Shown: positions 1-34,184 of the stretch, piece by piece
How the letters are laid out: each line of letters starts with the position of its first letter
How positions within the stretch are numbered: the first letter of the stretch is position 1
The notes under the pieces: model-generated
The model's database searches: none
What the model saw: only the letters and a program-made list of their open reading frames with translations
Told to the model about the DNA's origin: nothing
Made by a program: the position numbers and the translations under genes
Origin: Enoplosus armatus
Lineage: Eukaryota; Chordata; Actinopteri; Centrarchiformes; Enoplosidae
Assembly (NCBI RefSeq): GCF_043641665.1
Contig: NC_092201.1
Location: 6,047,501-6,111,500, forward strand
DNA length: 64,000 nt
Direction: 5' to 3'

Positions 1-3000
1 AACTGCCTCCTAGAGACAGATAAATATTTCACCAGCCTGTGTTTATACCCCAAGCCTGACAACAAGCGCACAGAAACCAGGCCAATGTTCGTTCCGAGCT
101 TAACTCTTTCAAAGTTCTTCACTCTTGCTTTGTCTCATGCGGAAGCAAAGAACTGTGAAGGACTTATGGAAGACATATCTACTTTTTGACCACAAATACG
201 CTGTTTTTTTTTTACAGTCGCTGGAATCAGAAAAAAGAGAAAACGATGAATAGATTCTGAGAAAAAGATAAATGCACGTTCAGAAGCTGTTTTGCATCTT
301 ATGAGTGTGTGTAGGTATTTTTAGAGGCTGGAGCAGCACTGCGGGGCGCTTACTTCATAAACAGCATGACAGGAGAAAAGCGTTGAATGATATCAAAACT
401 GCGAACGCTGCCTGAACCAACGCAGTGGCCTGTTACGCTGCCTCATTTACATACAAGTCCTCTCAGAAACAGCAGTCATCAAAATGTGTTATTTCCATCT
501 CTGGACCAACAAAGGAGGCGGGGGAGCAGAGGTAGAAACAGTCAAAGCCAAGGGATGCAACTAGTATGTTGCTACATGAATGCAAAAGAATCAATGTACA
601 GAAAAGTGCTGCTGGGAGATCAGATGAAAGGTTAATGAACCCTTTGAGGGAATTGTTGTTGCAAATAATGCGTCCAGGAAGTTTTCTTCAAAGCAGCGCT
701 GAAACATTAAAAGAACAAACAGGGAAAACAAGAAAGTCAGCTAACTCCCTGGTTGCCACAAGAACTGACGAAGCTATTAATAAAGTTTTAAAGTATATTA
801 ATAGACTATTCATAAAGCATCATGTGGTTAATACAAAATAAACTAGACACTGCAGTACATCCTCCTTTGCTCCAGCATTAGACATGTGTCAAAACTCTCC
901 TACAGACCTGTCCGGTACAGCTGCACTTTAGACCACAGGGGATGAAGAAATATATGTGGCACTCAAAGTCAGCAATACTGTAAAACTGTGACAGCAATGA
1001 AAGGTGAACTGTGCCGAGCCCAATACAGATGTGGCAGTTTTACAGTATATCTGACTTTAAAAGCCTCTTAAACCACTTAGGTCTGAATGTCAGTGTAAGT
1101 ACGGGCTTGTACAAGTGTTCTGACAAATAGTGAGTTATTACTACATATAATTGTACATATGTGAAGTTGCATTTTGCTGCTTTAATGTGTTCTAGTGCAA
1201 ACAGGATCTTTACTGTAAGTGTTTGAGTGGTTGTAAATAGTGAAAGGTGCTACTTTTGTTGTGTCTATATGGATATACATTAGGTGTAGCTGCTCAACTG
1301 CAACGAGGATGGGACAAACTATACATGTATACATTTGCAGACTTTTTTGTGGTTCTTATGGGCGTTGTGATACAACTCTGTGATACATGGCTTCCAAAAT
1401 AAAATACAATTTTTGTACTTGCATATGCAACAAGTCATATTTATGAGTTCTGAAAGAAAAAAGAGCTAAGATCAGCTCGGGGCAACATAACTATAGCTTG
1501 AGAAAGACTAATGAATCCTTGGACTGACTGGTGTTCAGCCTTGAGAGAAATCACAGAGGTCTTTGCCAGCGAGGGAGAATAAAGACACATTTACTTATGG
1601 CTCGGTCAATCTCATTATACAAGAATCTTGACTGCTCGATGCCCCATCCATCCCTCAGAGAGGTGACTGCATTTACTTTCCACTCTGTGCTTTTCGCTCA
1701 GTCCCGAATTGCTCGCTGCCGTGCAACTGTTTCTTAATCTTTTACAGATTCTCTGTCCATCAAATGTCTCTTGAGGGAAGGTCAGCGCAACCTTCACTCG
1801 TTCATTTCATCACGTCTCTCCCTGCCCTCCTTTCCCGCTGTACTTTGAGTCTTGCTTAGAGAGATGACTGACTGTAACAGTTCATTAGCCGCTGAGGCCT
1901 CGTTAGGATGCGCTTTAAGGATGATGGCTCAGGCTGAGAAAGCAGAAGAGAGACAAACTGAGACCTGATGGGTGAAAGCAATCTCAAGTGTTCTGAAGTG
2001 GCTTTACTGTGACCTACTGTACAAAGCGAGCATCATTTTAAAGGCAGCATCATGGAGATAACCACAGTGCACATGTGTGAGGATCCAAAAAGGTTGTGAG
2101 TGTTAGCTTCCAGCGATAGGTGGCGGCTTTAAACACAAGTTCACCAAAGTGGACAGACAAAGAAAATGACAGCAGAAAGAAAAAAAGAAAGAAACAAATG
2201 ATGGTGTGAAACAGAGAGATAACATAAAGGGAGAACAAGGAAAGAGCAGGTCTGGTGGGAACTCAGAGACAGAAAAACAGAATGTAAGCGAGGCGAGGGT
2301 AAGAAGGTGAGATAAGGTGAAATTGTGTTTCTCTCTTTCTCCTCCATCACAGGCTTCGCTGATAAGTGATGTCTGACAACACTGGTGGCAGGGGAGAACT
2401 GTCATCTAAAACACTCCCATCCATCTGGGGATACACTGTTTGGAAGTGTGTGTCTGTGTACTACGAATGTCAGCGTGTGAACAAAAAAAGAGAATAAGAA
2501 AAGCAAGGGTCCTGTTGCAGAGTTGACATGTTCTTGACTGAATTAAACACCATCTATTAATCTACATGCTAGCGCTAGTCAGTCACAGTCATGGTCACAG
2601 TAGCTCTCTGACCTAGCTTGCTTGCCAGCCCGTTGGCTATCAGGACAATAAGTTCACACAGTTAACTCAAGAGACGTATCAGTACGATCGACTCATGTCT
2701 CTTAATTTATTGTGCTATGTCTCCTGTTTCCATGTTTTTAAAGTAAAAAGTAATTAGCAATTTGTAACCTAGGTTTTATATATGTGCAATTACAGTCCTC
2801 TTTTGTGGGGCGCTATATACTCCAGCTCCTTATACTAATAAGCTACATTAGCTTCCTCCATTTTAGACTCTCCGGCATTTCCACAACAGTAAACTTGTTT
2901 TTCTTCTACCACATAACCCTTGGGAGGCAAGGTACAGCGTTATCACACATTTTCAAGTTTGGCTGTGGCTGACTGAAATAAATGGCATGCAGGCGTCTTC

Positions 3001-4097
3001 ACAAGGAAGGTGAGGAACAACCTCACAACATGTTTGCTGCAGACCTCTCATGACTGAAGATATCATTCAAAACTTAAGCGTCAAAATCATTTTATAACTT
3101 AAAATTGTACATCAGATTTTCAGGCAGCCAAAGTGAGAATGTGGGGGAGGATAACAGTTGCTGAACTGCAACATCAACAGATTATTACCAAACTGAATGA
3201 GACAGAAGACTGGGAACCTTCACCAGCTTCTGCGCTGCGTTGCACTGTATATTGTGAGCCTGATCTGACAGGAAATCTGCTGGATTGCTCAAACAGAGAT
3301 GGGCTGTTTTTGTAGCAACAGATGGTGGAATAAGTGAAAGGCCAAACTAACGTGTTTGTCCTTTTAAGGAAATATGTTACAGAAGCAGCAAAGAAACACA
3401 GAAAGTTAAAAGGCCTGTGTGAAATGTAGTAAAACAGCTCTATTTTAACACCACTGTGTTCACATTTACACAGTTACACAAATTCACAGCTGAGGACTGC
3501 CTGGTACAACCACGTTTACAACAAAAAAAAGTGGGGGTTCAGGGTCTTTCTCAAGGTTAACTTAACAAATCAGGAGACTTATTTAGTAGTTTTTATGAAT
3601 TTCACACATGGTTAAAGGATTTCTCTCCCACATCTTTAATTCACAGGTAATTACTTTTTTTCAAAAAAATCAACAGCAGTGTGATGGTTGGTGCAATCAG
3701 ACTGAAATAGGAGGATTAACAGAGCAGAGCAGATCTGCCGTCCCCGCTGATGAGGTGGCACCTGAGCCTGGCTTTTGACAGCTGGCTTAGTGAAATAGAC
3801 AAAGCTTGAGAGTTCCCGAGATATTGATTGAGGCTAAATAAGGACAAGCCTTGCACGTCACTCAGTAAAGACAATTTCGAATCTGAGAAGCTGTTACAGG
3901 CGAAGGTCCATCTGTGACAATAGTTACAGAAAGAAATTTGGTCAGTGCTTTGCGGTTTTGACGACTTGGTGTGAATTATTCTGGGCCGCTGGGCGTGTGT
4001 GTGTCTTTGTGCAGTCAGGATGAGCCTTTTCACACCTGCCGCCTCCCTCTTGGATCATGGCACTGTGACAGATTGTGTCATTGGTGTTTGGAGAGAG

Positions 4098-4106
<9 letters not shown>

Positions 4107-4164
<58 letters not shown>
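4107..4164. repeat. (GT)29 microsatellite
   Basis: Uninterrupted GT dinucleotide repeat of 58 bp. Confidence 0.97.
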
Positions 4165-4165
<1 letters not shown>

Positions 4166-4298
4166 AAGGCCAGGTGTGAGACAGGTACAGCCTTTTCTGG
4201 CAGGACCCGGAGCAGAAGGAAAGAGGGCTGATGGGAGTCAGTGTAGGATGTAACAGCCTCTCTCAGAGGGCTGGACCGCACCACTTCATCAAGCCCTG

Positions 4299-4326
4299 AC
4301 ACACACACACACACACACACACACAC
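4299..4326. repeat. (AC)14 microsatellite
   Basis: Uninterrupted AC repeat, 135 bp after the GT repeat and in opposite sense, so the two could pair as a long hairpin. Confidence 0.95.
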
Positions 4327-7300
4327 TTATCTGCTCGCAGGCATGTATGTTTACAATTTTACAACCAAATGCACCAATACAAACCCATATGTTGTGTTTT
4401 TTTATTATGTAAAGCATAGGAAATGTTTAATTAAACACTCTACACAGGTACCTACACACAACAGGGGATTGGACAAGCAAATATACCCCCGCACAATAGC
4501 CTGCTGCTTTTAATTACACTCACACCATTCACCCGATCATACAGAGAGGGAGGGAGCGATAAAACTGAAAGAGAGAGGCAGAGACAAAGAAAGAAAAAAG
4601 GAGCTTGAGAGATGATTAAGGCAGGAGGACTGACAGAGACGAGTAAAAAGCCACTGGGACAAATGAGAAAACATCATTCTACATGGGGAGCCACAGAGAC
4701 AAATAGAAAGAGGCAAACAATAAGGACTCTTCACGCTACAAGCCTCACGTTGCATCATATCAACCCGTCTACTGAGAGACAGAACCATGGGAGACATCAC
4801 CCGCTGTCACTTCTCCTGCTCTTATCCAACCAATAACAACATCATCCTGTTTAGCAGCAACAGCACACTGAGTCATTCTGTAGAAAGGCTTCTGATGTTT
4901 GGAGCTGCGATCAGAGACGATCCGATAGCTGGAAACTCTCCACTGAATCACATCACGATAAGAAAAACATGCCTTCTCTGCTCAGCTTATTTTTATTTAC
5001 AGTTCTCTTCCAGGAATACTGTCAAAGCAACGAGGATCGGTGAATACTTACATATACTATAGTTAGTATTTGACTGCAGCACCACTTCTGAATGGTGCAT
5101 ATTCCAGGAGGAGACAATTTCAATGGATGTAGATTACAATCGATATAATAATCATTGCAGTAATTACACAAACAATGCTTAAAGGGGCTGTGTTTATGTT
5201 AACACGTAATCCAAATTAATCTTATCTTGCTGGTATTTACAAATAGCCCCTAAAATGGATTTGCCATGGATACCTTCTTTGTCCCTTTGTATATGCAAAA
5301 AACTTCACTGGAGCTTAGAGTTGTATGTTACTGTTAATTTGTGCCATCTAATAAAGTTAAGCCTGAATCCTCCATCTCACACCACAAGAATATATTAAAA
5401 CACAGTAACTAGGATACAATCAAACACCACAACATGCTCTGAAAACATAAACATTTTCTAGCCACCTGACCTCTTTTAGCTCTGTTTTGGTCTCCACCAA
5501 CTCCTGAGGGAAATATCTGACTCTTTAGCAGCTAAATGCTCCACAATCTTCACCAGCGAGTTGCTAATTTGTTTGTGTCTGCTGATCGATACTGGGCAGG
5601 TAGCGTACAGGCGGCAGCAGGAAACAATGCTGAGAATGGAACAAAAACAGTAAAGTTGTGGGCCGTAAGACTAAAACAATGAGCTGAAAGATACTGAAAC
5701 ACTCCATAAAGCTGAGGGGAACTGGTAATTCTCTGTACGTTCACATTACATGGTCTTTCGATCCACCGTTATTCTAAAGATATTGATTAGCGCAGCTCTT
5801 TCCAAAGAGACTGAAGGAAATTGAATGTAATTTAAGTCTTGGAAGCAGAAACACAAAAATTCAAGGCCATTTGTTACGTCAGTGTTTTTGTTCAGTCATC
5901 AGTCTGAGTACAGTAAGTCAACAGGAGCTTTGTTTATATAATAATGATGCTTTATTTATGTTTTCTATTATTTTATCATCAAGTTATGTGGTGAAGTTTT
6001 CTAAGAACAAAAAAAAAAAGTTCGCACCACTCAGCAAAGCCACTGTTCAGAGCTTTTATGGTATTCAAGCCAAACTTCAATATCAATTAGTCTTCATCTG
6101 TGATCCAAATGCACATTTAACACAATCCCACTGATCCCCCATAATGAAATCTCTCCCTTACACCAGCTGAGGATAAATACAAACCAAATACCCTTATGAA
6201 GACGTGCAGACGATTGCCAAGCCTTTTTCCAAGACTGACAGAAAAATAATTAAAATGTTCCATGATTTTTTAAAAGTATTTCATTCGACCACACTGGTAT
6301 TCTTGCTTCATATCTATATGGAAATGCCATTCCTTTTTAGTTGTCATATCTTCAACTCAGAAACATGCTAAGGTATGAGAGAGGGTTATTAAATATGAAC
6401 TTACTTACTAACAAGTATGTTTAAGGTACTGTGTCTAAGCTTAATTGTCCAGTTTTAGTTTCAAGACATTTGCTGATAGCAAAACAGAAGAGCATGGAGA
6501 CACGCCTTGGCAATAATCATTCAAACAGATAGACAGATAGATTATTATCATGCTTCCTCACTCTGTAGGCTATATTATCTTATTGTCACAAGAGGTACAC
6601 ACTCTGTCATGGTAATTACTATGACAGACAGGATGGCCTCTCGTAGCTGTCCGGCCGACACACAGGACGATTAATCAATCAAAGCTTGCGACTCAGGGGG
6701 GTTCACCCTTTAAGACAGGCATAATAATCCATCACTGCTCCTCACTTCCACAAGCTGATACATCAACACAGTCAACACGCCTTGCTGAAGGAGAGAGAGC
6801 AGGAAAAAGTCTGTGAAATAGAGTAATGGATTGATGCGTTAGCCGATTCCCAGAATAATTATGACTGTCATGATGATGTAACGGAAAAGGAAGCTGATGA
6901 GCACTGCATTAGTGCTTCGAGCAGAGCAGCCCTGTCTGTAACGTTTATTAATAAACAAATCGAAGGGTATATTAGTGGATTTCAATGGCTGTAACAGTTT
7001 GGTTTCCAGTTTGGTCAGTTTTAAAGGGTGGAACTGATACAAACCTATTAAAAAAAACAAATAAACGCTATGAAAAAAAGCAGTAAAATAGCAAAGAAAC
7101 ACTAAAGATCCGTCATTCTGGAATAAACAATGGAAAAAGTAACAAAACAATATGTTTATATATATATATATATATATATCTATACTGCTGAACACATCAA
7201 AGTGGGAAGTGGCAGCAAAATAGCACAACAACATATGGGGCAATAGAAATTAAAATGTCCACAGTACAGAAACCCACTTTCTAAGAAAATGCACAGCAGG

Positions 7301-7429
7301 GTCGGATGAGTTAGCTAAAGATTAGGATTTATAAGAATTTACAATATATTTTAGTTCATTTTTGCATAATTTATTTATAGGTTTTATGTTTGCAGTCTAT
7401 AAAATTTGTAGTCTTTTTTGACATCCTGA

Positions 7430-7610
7430 ATCTGCTGCTAGGGAACGTAGCTAAGCTTAGCATAAAGAAAGGAAGTCACTGCACCCAGCCAAGAAATGGT
7501 TACAGCAACTCCCAATAAAATCACCACATTTCTCTTTGTGTGCGCATTGAACAAACAAGATACAACATGTCAGTTAGTCAAATTTAGAGGTGCTGGTATA
7601 AATATAAATT
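7430..7610. repeat. Degraded teleost interspersed repeat
   Basis: GCTAAGCTTAGCATAAAG (about 7,451) and ACAAACAAGATACAACATGT ... TTAGAGGTGCTGG (about 7,550-7,597) are diverged pieces of the same family as the repeat at 35,178, the second piece in reverse orientation. Confidence 0.5.
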
Positions 7611-8330
7611 AATTAGAATTGTGATAAAATGTTTTGCCATATTGCCCAGCCCTGTTGGCCGCTATTATCTGTATCCTCAGCAGCTTGTTGGCTTCATATT
7701 GATTCAAGTATGACCTTAGGCTCTTTTCTGTTAGAGAGGCAGTGAATTCAAACCTTTAAGTCTCTATTCTCACATATGATGTCATGCTGCTGTGTCTGGT
7801 GTTCTTTCTAGCGCCTCATCTTTCTTTTTAATAGCCTACAGAGGGCGTTCACTCTGCCCTTTAAGCTGAATGTGCTATATGTACCTTGAGGTAAAATTAT
7901 GGGTCTGACAGCTGAGAGTTTTCTGAAAAGTAAAAGAAGTACATTTGGGGCTCTCATTATGTTGGAGCTCATTTCCAGGTTTTATGATCTTGTCAACAAG
8001 AATCTGCAGCAGACGAGATTATGATGTGTTTTTGGCCATCTGTCTATAAAAAGCCTGAACAGTAGCAACCTCTGTCTTCAACAGTAACATCTCCGTCGAC
8101 CCACACAGGGAGGTACACACAAAGGCGCACATGCACATATTCACGCACACACACACAACACAACCCCACACACAGTATCAGGAGTAATCTGAGATATAAA
8201 GCCTCATCGATCAGAATTGCTCTCCCTCGAGGATTACATCATTGCCCAGCAAATAGCCAATCAGAGTACAGCTGAGACTGCCCGCTCTGTGACCCCATCT
8301 GCTGTAAAAGTAAAGCCAATAAGAAACACA

Positions 8331-8331
<1 letters not shown>

Positions 8332-8383
<52 letters not shown>
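8332..8383. repeat. (AC)26 microsatellite
   Basis: Uninterrupted AC repeat of about 52 bp. Confidence 0.95.
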
Positions 8384-8385
<2 letters not shown>

Positions 8386-8914
8386 TTCTAGTCACGTCAC
8401 AGGGAGGCATGGATATCATTCTCTCAGGTATTGAGTGTCTTTACGTAAACCTGCACCACTGCAAAGCTCCTCCAGTTAATGGAACAATGGTGCATGTTGG
8501 GGGCATGTTTGTGTTGTTTCTACACTGAGACACATCAAACATACCTCAATCAACAATTCTCCCTCTCACATACACGTGGATATATTGTTGAAAAGAGCAA
8601 AAGGCTTGTAGAGTGAAGGAGTTGTGCTGCATAACTTTGTGGAAGTGTCTTTATGTGTACAATGTCAAGTTTAAACGTGGGCGGGAAGAGGCTCACAGTA
8701 CATTTAGGTGCCAACTACCAGTCTGTATTGTATCTACTGCACTGTAAGCAATGCATTATAAAACAGTCATATATTAAAAGGTCATTTTATTTTTTATTTA
8801 AGTCTTTATTCTTCATTATTTAATGTTTGTGCACCATTATTTTGCCACTACATATAAGAACGTGGTGACTAGAAAACAATACTATTCTTGTTTCCTTTGG
8901 AAAGTAAATATTCT

Positions 8915-9103
8915 GGTAGCCTGGGGGTCTAAGATGCACACCAGGACACCTAAACATCACTGGTCCCAACCTGGCCAGGGTTTTATTTGTCCTTTCAAAA
9001 AAGAAAAAAGGTTATTATGTGGCACCAACCATAGACGGCAACATCCCCGTTTAAAGTCCGGCTGGACACATTTATTGCAAATTATTCCCCATGTGTCACT
9101 CTA
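8915..9103. repeat. Degraded tRNA-derived SINE-like copy
   Basis: TAGCCTGGGGGTCTAAGATGCA resembles a decayed tRNA-type A-box region. Downstream, AGTCCGGCTGGACACATTTATTGCAAATTATTCCCCATGTG parallels the B-box and body (TCCGGCTGGGGACCTTTG..CATGTCATTCCCC) of common fish SINEs, recalled from memory. Confidence 0.5.
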
Positions 9104-9274
9104 ATGAAGAATAAAATGCCAACTAAAATACATTTTAAAAAACGTGAATATATCATTTTGGAACAGACTAATTTCTACCTACCAAACTGTGTCTTCTTCC
9201 GTGTGAGTCCATACAACAAACATAGACTTTGAGTAACCATATGAGTGTGAATGTATTAGTATGTGTCAACATAC

Positions 9275-30949
<21,675 letters not shown>

Positions 30950-31017
30950 CTCTGCGCAACACACCCACCATGCAGGATCCTGTTACACTGCAAATTAATG
31001 GAGAAGATATAGTGATA

Positions 31018-31350
31018 TACACAATATGGCCAAAAGTATGTTGACAGTGTGATTGTTAAACATTTCATTCCAAAACCATATACATTATTCACTCCACAAC
31101 CTTGGAATCTAACAGCAGGGATTTTCATACTTACTACAGCTGAAACGATTAGTCGATTCATTGAGTGGCTACTCTGCTAATATTTTAATAATTGATTCAT
31201 CTTTTTTTGAAAAGCTGTTAGAAGACTTTACCTTGTTAAATTATACATTTGGACATTTATATTTAATTGAGAAAGTTATTGTCAGATTAATTGATAATTG
31301 TTTTTGATAAACTGCAATATAGACAACAGTATGTCGACACCCATTAGTGT
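31018..31350. repeat. Mosaic of teleost MITE-type interspersed repeats
   Basis: The sequence ATATGGCCAAAAGTATGT at about 31,022, followed by ACATTTCATTCCAAAACCAT, matches from memory the ends of a very common fish DNA-transposon-derived repeat. A related, more diverged terminus (ATATAGACAACAGTATGTCG) recurs at about 31,316 in the same orientation. Between them CAGCTGAAACGATTAGTCGATT (about 31,137) resembles another widespread fish repeat, suggesting nested insertion. Confidence 0.6.
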
Positions 31351-31835
31351 ACTTGTAACTCGGAAGACAAAAAGAAAAAAGAGGAACAGGAAGGTCCTAA
31401 AAGTGAAAATAAAAGAGCTTAACAGCTGTTAAATGAGGCCTTACTAAGGGAAAACTCTGCAATACAGAAGTGACAGTCACAGAGTTTAAACAGCTATAAT
31501 AGTTTGTTGTAAAGTAACAGTCAAAATTTAGATAGCTTGACTTACCGACCGGGATAATATAACGTCTAATATTCATTTCAACAGCATCTAGTATCAACAA
31601 AATGTTTTGTGAACAGCTACTTTTCGACAGCTTTGCGGTGCCTGTCACTAAATGTGAACATAAACACTGCAAGTGTGAGCTAAACTTAACTGTGCTTACA
31701 TACTTTATCGTGACCTTTCCTCTTATCTCTTAATTGACACGCTTTGCTCATTTCAAATACTTGTCTCGACAAGTTCACTCACTCTGACCTGCTGGAAAAT
31801 GAAACAAAGAAAGTAACGACCAGTAGATACTTACG

Positions 31836-32110
31836 AATATCCTCTTTTCAATAACGAGGAATGTATTTGTTGAACTCTATATGGTTGTAAGGTGACGTCC
31901 CGTTTTAAAGGGTCCAATGTGTAAAAAGGCAATAAATGTCTGTGTTCACGGTGTGCTACACGCCCAATTTTGAAAGAAGAGAGCTTCCTTATTCACAACA
32001 AAAACAACTACCCCGGTGCGAAGCAGCCAATTGCGTGGCGAGATTTAAATCACGTGACTGGTGAGGTCACGCGTTTAAAGAATCTGTCGCTAGGCAAACT
32101 GATGCTGCTT
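31836..32110 (-). promoter_or_regulatory. apaf1: Probable apaf1 5' leader exon and promoter region
   Basis: On the minus strand a strong splice donor, GAGGATATTC|GTAAGTAT, ends a possible noncoding exon at position 31,835-31,836. It lies about 0.9 kb upstream of the ATG, where a leader exon would be expected. The matching acceptor is either the CAG directly before the start codon (31-bp-upstream pyrimidine poor) or the better ATTAATTTGCAG near 30,990. Upstream sequence includes a perfect E-box CACGTG at 32,051-32,056 followed by a GGTCACG half-site. No p53 response element was found. TSS position is inferred. Confidence 0.4.
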
Positions 32111-34184
32111 CCACGGACTACTCCTCTGCTCGGAAATAACTCTGTCCGGTCATTTAAATGTCTTTTGTCTCATGTAGTACTAATTAAAAATATCCCCATA
32201 AGAAGATTTTGTTCCAGTTACAGTAGTTTAATTTGTTAGATTGAGCGCCACAGAGCCACTATGCGCTGCTGCTAAGATAAGTTGGAGAAATACGCATTCC
32301 TTCAAATCATTTATTAATCCGCAAATAATTTCCCCAAAATTTGTTGTATATAGCACTTTTCTTGTAGATTCGTAACACAGTCTCATTGCTTCCTTCTGCT
32401 AAACATTACATCGCTTTGGTAATCCAAAAAGTGTCAAGTTTGTATTTGCAACTCCTACTTTCAAAATTTCCAGATTGCATTTAAAGGTAACATTGCTGCC
32501 TAGTGACAGCAAGAGATGACAGCATGTTGTTTATTCCACTGTACAGTGATGCACTGATAATGCAATTATAAGTAGCCATAAATAGATTAACTGTATACTG
32601 CTGTGAACAAATCAGCTTGTTGTTGGACCTCCAAAGCAATCGCAATTTCTGAATAAAAATGTAATTTAGATGGTGGAAGTCTGTGAATCAAAATTCCACC
32701 ACTGTATCTCCATTTAGAGGAAATATTAGTTACCTGGAATGAATTTGGTCCATATTTCATTAGTAAGGATGTAAATCTCAAATGTCTCTCAAGGCATCAT
32801 AACTTTCTGTCCTAACTTCAACAGCTATTGTGTTTATTTCCTGTAAAGGAAAATCCCTCTGCATGAATATTATGTATTCTGGTTTAATGTTATGTACCTA
32901 CCTATACCAAGACATTTCATTATTTAATAGCCTCACAACTAGTAAATCGTATATATTAGATGTGTTCTATGTCATGTTTTGGCAGGACACAAATATCATT
33001 TTGTCAGAGTACAAATCTCAAATAAATGAAGACATGGTCAATCTTTCTTTTTTAATTTTTATTATATTGACTGTGGTACAGAAGCAAAGTGCAACAACTT
33101 CCCACATTTTCAAGTAAACTTTTGTAAAAGTACATAACTGCTTTTCTTTGAGCATCAATTAGTCCAATGGAAATTTTGGACGCAAAATCACTTTGAGTTC
33201 AGCACCTTTCGTTTCCCCACAGGTTCAAACAGCCAACACAGAAATACTGTAACAACTACAGTACCTCAAAGTGTAACAAATATAGCCACTAAATCAATAT
33301 AACTATTCCACTGGCAGAGAATAAGTAGAAGTATAGAACATACAACAAATACTCAACAACAAAATTACTCAAGTAAAAACTAAAATGACTTAACCTCAAC
33401 ACAAAGCTACTCATGCAGACAAAGTTTCTTTCTTTCTTTGTGAAATCATGATTGAAAAATATTTTTATTTCTACTTCTATTTTTTTTCTGTATAGTAATA
33501 TCAGTGGATTAAACAGAATACAGAAAGTTTAGGTATCTGGCTGATAAAAACATTAAAGGGAGAACAATCAAAAGGACTAATTCCATAGGAAAAGGGCTAT
33601 CTCATGTTCATGCTCAAGGTGGTCATAGTTAACTGTAGTTACGCTGTATAGTTACCTTAGAATTCAACAGTGATACATAACTTGTTATATGTAAAGAATC
33701 TGATGTGCTACTCTGCTACTTTTCTAAATATATAAGCTTCTTCCTCTTTGCTCCATAAAGCTTACTGTATGCTTTAGACATACTGATGTTTTGCCCTTTT
33801 TTCCCTGTGGACTCCCTCCACAATAACAGGAGTTTGACTGCAGACAACTTTACATTGTGGGAATCACTATTAGGTTCAGAAATGGATCGTTGTAATAACG
33901 GTTTTCCGGTTTGAAGCTGTAAATGTTCACAGGAGAGCATATGTTAGAGCATTTATCACAGGTCACATTAAATGTCGACCACATGGTGCCTACACTGCAG
34001 TGCCTTCACTGCTAAATGTAGTGATGAAAACTACATTTATAATACATTGAAGGTAACTCCAACTATTGGAGTACACTGGCTGAGCGAAGCAGTTGTACTG
34101 CCTAGCTATTGTAGTACTTCCTTAGATTTAGCCATGTCTAGTAGCAAAATAAACTCCTTTGAGTGCATGAGCCAAACTTTGGTT
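31860..34184. other. Intergenic region between apaf1 promoter and tcp11l2 3' end
   Basis: AT-rich DNA of about 2.3 kb with no recognised exon on either strand. It would contain the tcp11l2 3' UTR (minus strand, downstream of 34,185); a minus-strand AATAAA complement lies near 33,460. In mammals IKBIP is divergent from APAF1 at this place, but no plus-strand exon resembling IKBIP was seen here. Confidence 0.6.

Larger units (their letters stand above)
1..9274. other. Stretch without recognised exon (probable last apaf1 intron and/or 3' flank)
   Basis: No exon with a recognisable protein could be supported here. The terminal apaf1 exon should start in phase 0 with codons for Trp-Trp and encode about 40 residues. 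I looked for CCACCA followed by CT on the plus strand, and for the complement of the conserved FYTNGTNLKK-like segment, and found neither. The stretch contains microsatellites, a TA run at about 7,158-7,180 and two degraded teleost repeats, listed separately. A plus-strand AATAAA near 1,398 follows AT-rich sequence that resembles a 3' UTR. In mammals the 3' end of ANKS1B converges on APAF1, so 1-1,450 might be anks1b 3' UTR. That is inference only. Confidence 0.5.

Noticed and set aside
6839..7243. 134-residue minus-strand frame with hydrophobic stretches
   Set aside because: Runs through a TA repeat, lacks family similarity, and aromatic-rich composition reflects AT-rich DNA.
8456..8470. TTTGCAG|TGGTGC considered as the missing Trp-rich apaf1 terminal exon
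   Set aside because: Frame reads W-C-R-F-T then stop; no similarity to the conserved C-terminus.
8217..8528. Plus-strand frame opening LEDYIIAQQIANQSTAETAR, considered as an anks1b exon
   Set aside because: Initial part looks protein-like, but I cannot match it to Anks1b or another family, splice borders are unclear, and it runs into a CA repeat.
8915..9103. Possible functional tRNA gene
   Set aside because: Only partial, decayed A- and B-box-like sequence without a complete cloverleaf; fits a degraded SINE better.
31970..32239. Plus-strand frame upstream of apaf1, considered as ikbip exon 1
   Set aside because: No transmembrane or coiled-coil segment like Ikbip, and no downstream exons found.
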